Notes under the pieces: model-generated
What the model saw: the letters and a program-made list of their open reading frames with translations, nothing else
What the model was told of the DNA's origin: nothing
Database searches by the model: none
From: JBBAFS01 sp041655255
GTDB taxonomy: Bacteria > Spirochaetota > Spirochaetia > Sphaerochaetales > Sphaerochaetaceae
Length of the DNA stretch: 19,291 bases
Direction of reading: 5' to 3'
Assembly: GCA_041655255.1 (NCBI GenBank)
Contig: JBBAFS010000030.1
Location: 1-19,291 of the forward strand
Translations under genes and position numbers: made by a program
Part shown: positions 6,651 through 13,073 of the stretch, piece by piece
Layout of the letters: each line of letters begins with the position of its first letter
Position numbering within the stretch: the first letter of the stretch is position 1

Positions 6651-8183
6651 GTGGATTACGCCATTGAGATGAAGGGCATCACAAAGACATTCCCTGGTGT
6701 TGTAGCAAATGACAAAGTGACATTCAATGTAGCAGAAGGAGAAATTCATGCTCTCCTTGGAGAGAATGGAGCAGGTAAGTCGACTCTGATGTCGATTCTT
6801 TTTGGTGCATATAATGCCGATAGTGGATCTATTCGGATTCATGGAAAAGATGTCGAAATTAAAGACCCAAATGTAGCAACTGAACTCGGAATTGGAATGG
6901 TTCACCAACACTTTAAGTTGGTTCATAACTATACAGTTACAGAGAACATCGTCTTAGGGATGGAACCTAAAAACAGATTTGGAATTCTCAATATTGGGAG
7001 TGCTGAAAAAGAGGTAGCACGCCTGAGTGAAAAATACCGTCTTGAAGTAGATCCTAAAGCTCTTATTGAGAATATTACCGTTGGGGCACAACAGCGAGTA
7101 GAGATTCTTAAAACACTCTACCGTAATGCAAATATTATTATTTTTGATGAACCGACCGCAGTGCTTACCCCTCAAGAGATTGATGAATTGATGGAGATTC
7201 TGATTCGCTTAAAAGAAGAGGGAAAAACAATTGTCCTCATCACCCATAAACTCAAAGAAATTATTGCAGTTGCCGATCGGTGTACTGTCTTACGACGTGG
7301 AAAAGGGATTGGAACAGTGAATGTTGCCGATGTGACTGAGCAAGACCTCGCTGAGATGATGGTGGGTCGAACAGTCGATTTCAATATCGATAAAGCTCCC
7401 CCACAAGTTGGTGATGTCGTGTTATCTGTGCAAAACCTTTTTGTGAAAGATGAGGTAGGACATCTTCAAGTGAAAGACTTCTCAATTGAAGTCCATTCAG
7501 GAGAGATTGTAGGTATTGCAGGAGTCGACGGTAATGGTCAAAGAGAACTCTTATACGGCCTTAGTGGATTATCTCCTGTTGAATCGGGTTCTATTTACCT
7601 AGATGGAGTAGATATCACCAACATGACTATTCGCCAACGTATCGAACTTGGTCTTGGTCATATCCCCGAAGATCGACAAAAACATGGCTTAGTAAGTGAA
7701 TTTACCATTGCAGAAAACAGTATTTTGAAAAACTATTACAAAGAACCTTATAGTAACAAATATGGCCTTCTCAACCAAAAGAGCATGGAAGAGGATGCTA
7801 CATCTCTGATAGAACAATTTGATATTAGAGCTGGTAGAGGTGCTTTCACTGAAGCAGGAAGCCTCAGTGGAGGAAACCAACAAAAAGCTATTGTCGCCAG
7901 AGAGATAAACCTCTCTCCTCATGTGTTGTTAATTGCCCAACCAACTCGTGGCTTAGATGTCGGTGCTATTGAATATATACGACACCGTATCATTGCCGAA
8001 CGAGATAAAGGACGAGCTATTTTACTTATCAGTTTTGAACTTGATGAAATTATGAACTTGTGTGATCAAATTGCAACTATCAGTAAAGGTTCTATTGTTG
8101 GTATGTTCAAACAAGGAGAAATAGATGAACGGGAGATTGGTATGATGATGGCTGGTTCTCAAACAGAGGGAGGAACTACATGA
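6651..8183 (+). CDS. Double-domain ABC transporter ATPase for nucleoside import
   Basis: This 510-residue protein carries two fused ABC domains, as in the RbsA/NupO type. Domain 1 has Walker A GENGAGKST (37-45), a signature-like ITVGAQQ (about 142-148) and Walker B IIIFDEPTA (about 162-170) with the catalytic Glu. Domain 2 has a degenerate Walker A GVDGNGQRE (about 291-299, no Lys), signature LSGGNQQ (about 405-411) and AQPTRGLD (about 429-436) with Gln for the Glu. That asymmetry is usual for this family, so only site 1 should hydrolyse ATP efficiently. The start is GTG: AGGAGG lies 6 bases upstream and the N-terminus DYAIEMKGITKTFPGV fits the family. Its stop overlaps the next ATG by 4 nt. 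With the BMP protein and two permeases it forms a NupNOPQ-like nucleoside importer. Confidence 0.95.
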   Translation: MDYAIEMKGITKTFPGVVANDKVTFNVAEGEIHALLGENGAGKSTLMSILFGAYNADSGSIRIHGKDVEIKDPNVATELGIGMVHQHFKLVHNYTVTENIVLGMEPKNRFGILNIGSAEKEVARLSEKYRLEVDPKALIENITVGAQQRVEILKTLYRNANIIIFDEPTAVLTPQEIDELMEILIRLKEEGKTIVLITHKLKEIIAVADRCTVLRRGKGIGTVNVADVTEQDLAEMMVGRTVDFNIDKAPPQVGDVVLSVQNLFVKDEVGHLQVKDFSIEVHSGEIVGIAGVDGNGQRELLYGLSGLSPVESGSIYLDGVDITNMTIRQRIELGLGHIPEDRQKHGLVSEFTIAENSILKNYYKEPYSNKYGLLNQKSMEEDATSLIEQFDIRAGRGAFTEAGSLSGGNQQKAIVAREINLSPHVLLIAQPTRGLDVGAIEYIRHRIIAERDKGRAILLISFELDEIMNLCDQIATISKGSIVGMFKQGEIDEREIGMMMAGSQTEGGTT

Positions 8184-9298
8184 GTACAATGTTGAACAAA
8201 GACTCTTTACCTAATCGCCTACTCCGCTCTGATGCAGTTGTTTCGATCTTTGTTGTTGTTCTTGGATTTTTATTTGGAACGATCTTAGTCGCCGTAGTGG
8301 GAAAAAACCCACTGAATATGTATAAAGCTATTTTCCAATCACTATCGGGATATAACATCGACAATGGAAAAATGAACGTCCGTTATGTTGGAGAGACGTT
8401 AAGCTATTCAGTCCCATTTATCTTAACTGGTTTAGCAATGGCTTTTGCTGCTAGAGCAGGACTGTTTAATATTGGAGGAGAAGGACAATATATTATGGGA
8501 ATGACTGTTGCCCAAGTTATTGCCCTCTTAGGCCCCCAAATTCCAACTCTCCATTGGATTTTAGCTATCGCTGGAGCAGTTCTTATTGGAGCACTGTGGG
8601 GTGGAATTGTTGGAGTATTAAAAGCAAAGTATGAAGTGTCTGAAGTTGTATCGACCATTATGCTTAACTACGTAGCATTATACCTCTCACGGATTATTTG
8701 TTTACGACTTCCTGGAGCTACCACCTATAAGACAGCTAACTATCCAGAAACTGCCCTTATTAACAACCCGTTTTTCCAAAAGATTACAAATGGGTCGATG
8801 TTAAATAACGGACTCTTTATGATGATTATAGCTGTTGTTGTGTATTGGTTCATCATGGAGAAAACAAACTTAGGATTTGGGCTACGGGCAACTGGCTTTA
8901 ATAAAGAAGCAGCTCGCTGTAGTGGAATCCCTGTTGTGAGAAGTATCGCTATTTCAATGGCCATTGCAGGAGCGTTTGCCGGTTTAGCTGGAGGCGTTGT
9001 TGCTTTAGGATCATTTAAATATGGGAGAGTATTAGCTGGAATGGACAACTATGGTTTTAACGGTATTGCTGTTGCCTTAGTTGGAAATAATACCGCCGGT
9101 GGTACGATGTTAGCTGGCTTACTCTTTGGAATGTTGAAAAATGCCCAATCTCTGATGCAAGGAAAACAGATTCCAAAAGAGATTACCTTTATTATTCAAG
9201 GTCTTATTGTTGTCTTTATCGCTCTTCGTAGTGGAGTTGCCATCTATCTTGCTTGGCTCAATAAACGACAACTTCAGAAGGAGGTCCTTACTAAATGA
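8180..9298 (+). CDS. Nucleoside ABC transporter permease 1 (NupP/YufP-like)
   Basis: This 372-residue polytopic inner-membrane protein has eight or more hydrophobic segments and belongs to the branched-chain amino acid/ribose/nucleoside permease family (BPD_transp_2). The diagnostic FNIGGEGQY (about 96-104), which follows AMAFAARAGL, matches nucleoside permeases of the NupP type. A short cytoplasmic N-terminus precedes the first helix. GGAGG lies 6 bases before the ATG, which overlaps the ATPase stop in an ATGA arrangement, and its own stop overlaps permease 2 in the same way. It should pair with permease 2 to form the channel for nucleosides delivered by the BMP protein. Confidence 0.93.
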   Translation: MSTMLNKDSLPNRLLRSDAVVSIFVVVLGFLFGTILVAVVGKNPLNMYKAIFQSLSGYNIDNGKMNVRYVGETLSYSVPFILTGLAMAFAARAGLFNIGGEGQYIMGMTVAQVIALLGPQIPTLHWILAIAGAVLIGALWGGIVGVLKAKYEVSEVVSTIMLNYVALYLSRIICLRLPGATTYKTANYPETALINNPFFQKITNGSMLNNGLFMMIIAVVVYWFIMEKTNLGFGLRATGFNKEAARCSGIPVVRSIAISMAIAGAFAGLAGGVVALGSFKYGRVLAGMDNYGFNGIAVALVGNNTAGGTMLAGLLFGMLKNAQSLMQGKQIPKEITFIIQGLIVVFIALRSGVAIYLAWLNKRQLQKEVLTK

Positions 9299-10203
9299 GT
9301 GCTATTATAAAAATGATTCCTTCTGTGTTGATGATTGTCTCCCCTATTCTCATTACCGCTGTTGGTGGAATGATTAGTGAGAAATCGGGGGTTGTTAATA
9401 TTGCCTTAGAGGGGTTGATGGGCTTAGGTGCTATGGCAGCAGCTAGTGCCCACGTGTTGATGGAAGCTACTGGAATTGGTGGTATCTCGGTGTGGTTGGC
9501 TTTAGCAATTGGAGCTTTAGTGGGGATGGCCTTTTCAACAATCCACGCAGTAGCTGCAATTAACCTCAATGCCGATCAAACCATCAGTGGAACTGGTATT
9601 AACCTCTTAGCTGATGGAGTGACTGTGTTTGTCGCTCAACTCCTTTTTTCAACTGACCGAACTCGAGAATTTAGAATGGGGATGCAAACCGATGGAATTG
9701 GAATCTACCCAACAGCTTATATTGCAATAGTTGTGGTACTTCTTGCTTGGTTTATCCTTTATAAACTCCCATTTGGAATGCACTTACGAGCATGTGGAGA
9801 ACAACCTCACGCAGCAGATAGTGTTGGTATAAATGTTCGACTCATCCGTTATATCGCAGTGTTAACAAGTGGTCTTCTTGCTGGTTTAGCAGGTGGTTGT
9901 ATTGTGTTAACTCAAACAATTCAATACACCAGTAATACCATTAACGGAAGAGGGTTTATCGCATTAGCTGCGGTCTCATTTGGACGATGGAGACCAGTTG
10001 GTGTCACCTTTGCAGCTTTCTTGTTTGGTACAGCTCAAGCCTTCACTATCATTGCCAATAACTTCCCCTCTCTTAAAGCTCTTCCAACTGAAGTATTTAA
10101 TATCTTCCCTTATATTATTACTCTCGTTGCTTTAGTCGTCTTTAGTGGGAAAAACTATGCTCCATTGGCTAATGGAAGACCCTACATTAAAGGAGCTTCT
10201 TGA
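9295..10203 (+). CDS. Nucleoside ABC transporter permease 2 (NupQ/YufQ-like)
   Basis: This 302-residue polytopic membrane protein is the shorter permease of the pair. The N-terminal ISEKSGVVNIALEGLMGLGAMAA block (NIALEG about 35-40) is the family mark, and the second half carries GLLAGLAGGCIVL and GRGFIALAAVSFGRWRPVG, typical of NupQ-type subunits. It starts by ATGA overlap with permease 1, with AGGAGG 10 bases upstream, and its TGA stop shares one base with the phosphorylase start (TGATG). The arrangement supports one polycistronic message and balanced production of the importer subunits. Confidence 0.93.
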   Translation: MSAIIKMIPSVLMIVSPILITAVGGMISEKSGVVNIALEGLMGLGAMAAASAHVLMEATGIGGISVWLALAIGALVGMAFSTIHAVAAINLNADQTISGTGINLLADGVTVFVAQLLFSTDRTREFRMGMQTDGIGIYPTAYIAIVVVLLAWFILYKLPFGMHLRACGEQPHAADSVGINVRLIRYIAVLTSGLLAGLAGGCIVLTQTIQYTSNTINGRGFIALAAVSFGRWRPVGVTFAAFLFGTAQAFTIIANNFPSLKALPTEVFNIFPYIITLVALVVFSGKNYAPLANGRPYIKGAS

Positions 10204-10922
10204 TGACACCACACAACAGTGCACCAAAAGGTGCTATTGCCCCTTTTGTCCTTCTTCCTGGTGATCCCCTAAGAGCTCAGTGGGTAGCTTCCCAGTTTCT
10301 TACTGATGTGAAAGAAGTTACTTCAATAAGAAACATGTTGGGTTTTAGTGGGATATACAAAGGATGCAAAGTAAGTGTGTTAGGTAGTGGAATGGGAGGC
10401 CCTTCTGCTGGAATTTATAGTTACGAATTATTTGACCACTACGATGTAGAAGCTATTATCCGAATTGGTACATGTGGTGGGTTTGCTACCTCGATGAACC
10501 CAGGTGATATTATTTTCCCTCTTACTGCCTCAACAGATAGTAACTGGGCCCATCAATACTCATTGATGGGAACATATAGCCCTTCAGTCGATTATCCGCT
10601 GCTAGAGAGAGCTGTAGAGATCACAAAAAAAGAGGGTCTCTCTTATTATGCTGGGATGGTCTTCTCTAGTGATTTGTTCTCTTCATACAGTGCCTTAGGA
10701 GAGAAGTGTTGGGAAAAGTGGGCCTTAATGGGAGCATTGGCTCAAGACATGGAGACATATGCCCTTTACTCAACTGCTGCTTATCTTAATAAAAGAGCTC
10801 TCTCTATATTAACTATGACCGACAACTGTGCCACCGGAATCTCTTTTGAAGATGATCAGCGGATGGAGGGAAATAGAAATATGGCACATATCGCATTGGA
10901 GACAATCATTCAACAAACATGA
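10203..10922 (+). CDS. deoD: DeoD-type purine nucleoside phosphorylase, operon copy
   Basis: This 239-residue enzyme splits purine nucleosides with phosphate to base and (deoxy)ribose 1-phosphate in the cytoplasm. It has LLPGDPLRA, R in SIRNMLGFSG (R43 equivalent), RIGTCGG, a DMET equivalent of the EME motif, and a late Asp in MTDN (D204 equivalent); the N-terminal TPH gives the ribose-contacting His. Three active-site positions differ from E. coli DeoD: Ser90 to Thr, Glu179 to Asp and Ser203 to Thr. A TTG at 10200 extends the frame, but the ATG at 10203 is preferred: AAGGAG is 7 bases upstream, it overlaps the permease stop, and it places His at position 4 as in E. coli. It metabolises what the ABC system imports. 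A second deoD lies at 17354-18067. Confidence 0.93.
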   Translation: MTPHNSAPKGAIAPFVLLPGDPLRAQWVASQFLTDVKEVTSIRNMLGFSGIYKGCKVSVLGSGMGGPSAGIYSYELFDHYDVEAIIRIGTCGGFATSMNPGDIIFPLTASTDSNWAHQYSLMGTYSPSVDYPLLERAVEITKKEGLSYYAGMVFSSDLFSSYSALGEKCWEKWALMGALAQDMETYALYSTAAYLNKRALSILTMTDNCATGISFEDDQRMEGNRNMAHIALETIIQQT

Positions 10923-11539
10923 GAAGTATCGAAGATTTTATTTACCTGTTACATGAACGCTACTCATCAAAACTCTATACTGATGAACCTATTGGAGATG
11001 AGGAGCTCTCTTTGATCTTAGAAGCTGGGCGTTTAAGTCCCTCCTCTTTTGGCTTTGAGGGGTGGGAGTTTCATGTAGTTCGTACTCCAAAACAACGAGT
11101 TGCTTTAAGTGTTGCGTGTTTTGATCAAGAATCGGTCGTTACCGCTCCCATAAGTATTGTCCTTGTTGCCCATAATACCGAATCCTTTAAACTCGATTCT
11201 CCTTTTGTAGCACAACGAGGTTCGCGCTATGATGAACCTTTAGAGGTCTTTATTGATGATTATAAAGGGTATTACGATTTTCTGATTCAAGAAGAACGCC
11301 TTGAGATGTGGTCACGTTCTCAATGTTATATAGCTGCAGCAAATATGGTAAATGCCGCAGCTATTGAAGGAATTCAAAGTTGTATCATTGAGGGGTTTGA
11401 TGAACAATTAGTATTAGACATTCTTCGTTTAAACCCAAAAGAGTTCTTAGTCTCTTTAGTAATCACCTTTGGCTACCCCGCCGACCCCTTTAGAAAGAAA
11501 ATTCGTGAACCGTTAGAAAGTCTTGTATCGTACCATTAA
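10919..11539 (+). CDS. Nitroreductase-family flavoprotein
   Basis: This 206-residue protein is an FMN-dependent NfsB-type nitroreductase homologue. It shows the N-terminal RYSSKLYTDEPI segment that contacts FMN phosphate, AGRLSPSSFGFEGWEFHVV in place of the usual SSxNxQPW region, and AANMVNAAAIEGIQSCIIEGFD near residues 140-163. Family members reduce nitro compounds, quinones or flavins with NAD(P)H; the native substrate here is unknown. The start overlaps the phosphorylase stop by 4 nt (ATGA) and no good ribosome-binding site lies close by (GGAG is about 17 bases away), so translation probably depends on the upstream gene. It is the last gene of the nucleoside operon and its stop overlaps that of the convergent nucleoside hydrolase. 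A nitroreductase in a purine salvage operon is unusual. Confidence 0.88.
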   Translation: MRSIEDFIYLLHERYSSKLYTDEPIGDEELSLILEAGRLSPSSFGFEGWEFHVVRTPKQRVALSVACFDQESVVTAPISIVLVAHNTESFKLDSPFVAQRGSRYDEPLEVFIDDYKGYYDFLIQEERLEMWSRSQCYIAAANMVNAAAIEGIQSCIIEGFDEQLVLDILRLNPKEFLVSLVITFGYPADPFRKKIREPLESLVSYH

Positions 11540-12453
11540 GGAAGATGTTCAAAGGCTCGGTCTAACAAGGCCCAAAATTTTGTTGTATCGGCCCCTACTC
11601 CTACTTGGATGGCATACTCATCTTTAGGCTCTAAAGCGTATGTTTTTCCGTAGGTCTCTTGATCATTGAGTTCCACTTCAATTGTGTGAGGCTCAGTAAC
11701 AAAGATTGAAGGATCAACAACATATGCAATACAACAAGGGTCGTGCATTGCTGGATCATCTCGATGATGAGCTAAGGTTGTTTCCATATAAAAAGCCATC
11801 GAATCGGTAAACATCCGAGAGGTCTTTGTCCCCAACATCTCATACTGCTTAAAACGCTCTTCATTTAGCTGTACTTGTAAGGTGACATCTAAACCCATCA
11901 TTACAATAGGGGCTTTACTACTAAAGACAATGTGGGCAGCTTCCCCATCAGCAAAGATATTAAACTCAGCGTACGGAGTTCTATTTCCCTTACCCATCGA
12001 TCCACCCATTAACACAACTTGTTTCACTAAAGAGGGGAGACGAGGTTCTAATAAAAAAGCCATCGCAATATTGGTCAATGGTCCAGTGGGAACTAACGTT
12101 ACCTCATGAGGGTGTGCTAACACACTATCGATAATAAACTGGACACCATGGGTCTTCTCAGCTTCTTTAACTAACGGTTCAAAGGTGGGACCATCTAAGC
12201 CGGTCTCTCCGTGGATATCACCAGCAACGACAACATCACGAAGAATTGGACGATCCATCCCAGCAAACACTGGGGCACTCTCCCCAATAAGCTGACATAC
12301 GTTTAAGGTATTGCGTAAGGTCTTTTCTAACACTTGGTTTCCATTTACAGCGACGATTCCAAGAAGATCTATCTCCTTAAGACCTGATGCCATCAAAATA
12401 GCGACCATGTCATCATGACCTGTATCAACATCTAAGATAATCTTATGTTTCAT
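11536..12453 (-). CDS. Inosine/uridine-preferring nucleoside hydrolase
   Basis: This 305-residue enzyme hydrolyses the N-glycosidic bond of ribonucleosides to base and ribose. The N-terminal Ca2+ site is DVDTGHDD (8-15), a variant of the family DTDPGxDD. Also present are HGETGLDGP, VPTGPLTN, GGSMGKGNRTPYAEFNIFADGEAA (nucleoside-binding, EFN near 162) and MHDP near 236 with the His and Asp expected at the catalytic/metal site. Length is typical. The ribosome-binding site is AAGGGGG, 9 bases before the ATG. It runs toward the nucleoside operon and offers a phosphate-independent route beside the phosphorylase. It lies 54 bp downstream of the SHOCT gene on the same strand and may be co-transcribed with it or use its own weak promoter. 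Whether it prefers purines or pyrimidines is not readable here. Confidence 0.93.
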   Translation of the reverse strand: MKHKIILDVDTGHDDMVAILMASGLKEIDLLGIVAVNGNQVLEKTLRNTLNVCQLIGESAPVFAGMDRPILRDVVVAGDIHGETGLDGPTFEPLVKEAEKTHGVQFIIDSVLAHPHEVTLVPTGPLTNIAMAFLLEPRLPSLVKQVVLMGGSMGKGNRTPYAEFNIFADGEAAHIVFSSKAPIVMMGLDVTLQVQLNEERFKQYEMLGTKTSRMFTDSMAFYMETTLAHHRDDPAMHDPCCIAYVVDPSIFVTEPHTIEVELNDQETYGKTYALEPKDEYAIQVGVGADTTKFWALLDRAFEHLP

Positions 12454-12478
12454 AAATAGGCGCCCCCTTGTGATCTAG

Positions 12479-12507
12479 AGTATGACCTAAAGAGACGCCG
12501 AAGGCAA
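12479..12507 (-). promoter_or_regulatory. Weak candidate promoter of the nucleoside hydrolase gene
   Basis: On the minus strand TTGCCT (12507-12502) and CATACT (12484-12479) are 17 bases apart, each 4 of 6 to consensus, about 26 bases before the start codon. Cotranscription with the SHOCT genes is an equal possibility. Confidence 0.3.
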
Positions 12508-12771
12508 TTAACGGAGGTCTTTTTTCATCCTCTCAAATGTTTCACCATCGATTTCTCCTAAAGCGTAGCGACGGCGTACAATCTCTAAAGCCTCACCGCT
12601 TGGAGCTCTCCTTTTATGACGTTTCACCAACCCGATAATGAGCAGAATAATCAACAATATTGCTACAGCACTTAAGCCAACAACTGTCCAGTTAATCAGC
12701 CACTGGTGATTAGTAATAGTATAATATCCTCGTGCTGGACCCATGGTGGTTCCCCACATCATTCTATGCAT
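12508..12771 (-). CDS. Small membrane protein with C-terminal SHOCT domain (87 aa)
   Basis: The 87 residues comprise a polar N-terminus with several Met (MHRMMWGTTM), one membrane helix (about 29-49, VVGLSAVAILLIILLIIGLV), a basic stretch KRHKRRAP and a C-terminal SHOCT domain, ALEIVRRRYALGEIDGETFERMKKDL. SHOCT is a short helical module often found at the end of bacterial membrane proteins and is thought to mediate oligomerisation; the function of this protein is not known. AGGAG lies 6 bases before the ATG. It is 22 bp downstream of a 57-aa SHOCT protein with a closely similar C-terminus, and the two probably form one transcript. Confidence 0.85.
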   Translation of the reverse strand: MHRMMWGTTMGPARGYYTITNHQWLINWTVVGLSAVAILLIILLIIGLVKRHKRRAPSGEALEIVRRRYALGEIDGETFERMKKDLR

Positions 12772-12793
12772 ACCTAACTCCTTTGAGCACTAT

Positions 12794-12967
12794 CTACCGT
12801 AGTAGGTCTTCTTTTTTTTGTAAAAATTCCTCTTGAGAGATATCACCTTGTGCGTAACGGCGACGTAGAATTTCAAGAGCATCCTCTTTAGGATCATTGT
12901 TCTCCTCTTTTTTAGAGTCGAGGTAGAAATAGATAATTAAGATAATAATAATCAGTGATAAAAACAT
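12794..12967 (-). CDS. Very small membrane protein with SHOCT domain (57 aa)
   Basis: A 57-residue reading frame starts at the ATG at 12967, 8 bases after AGGAG, and ends in TAG. It has a hydrophobic N-terminal helix (residues 2-16, FLSLIIIILIIYFYL), an acidic linker (KKEENNDPKED) and a C-terminal SHOCT domain, ALEILRRRYAQGDISQEEFLQKKEDLLR. The SHOCT part matches the neighbouring 87-aa protein almost position by position, which shows the frame is real and suggests duplication or a functional pair. The protein is little more than an anchor plus the SHOCT module. Function unknown; interaction with its neighbour at the inner membrane is an inference. Confidence 0.85.
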   Translation of the reverse strand: MFLSLIIIILIIYFYLDSKKEENNDPKEDALEILRRRYAQGDISQEEFLQKKEDLLR

Positions 12968-12987
12968 ACACGCATCTCCTCTTTCTA

Positions 12988-13015
12988 AATATAATACAAT
13001 GAGAAAAATAGTCTA
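12988..13015 (-). promoter_or_regulatory. Candidate promoter of the SHOCT gene pair
   Basis: On the minus strand TAGACT (13015-13010) and TATATT (12993-12988) are 16 bases apart, 21 bases before the ATG. The surroundings are AT-rich. Weak prediction. Confidence 0.35.
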
Positions 13016-13060
13016 CACCTAAGACACACATTCAGATAAGTGAGTAACTTGTATGTTAGG
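13004..13060 (-). terminator. Weak candidate terminator after the BY-kinase gene
   Basis: On the minus-strand RNA, CCTAACATACA (13060-13050) can pair with TGTGTG-(UC)-UUAGG (13030-13018), with one G-U pair, a 2-base bulge and a long loop. Five U come 9 bases later (13008-13004). It is a poor match to a classic terminator. Confidence 0.25.
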
Positions 13061-13073
13061 ATAGAGCACCTTC

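Noticed and set aside
7521..7547. Missing Walker A lysine in ABC domain 2 as a sign of a broken gene
   Set aside because: Degenerate second sites (GNGQ, and Gln for the Walker B Glu) are usual in this double-domain ATPase family.
9291..9569. Antisense open frames over the permease genes (also near 8404-8658 and 8740-9048)
   Set aside because: They lie wholly within well-supported membrane-protein genes, lack ribosome-binding sites and show low-complexity mirror composition.
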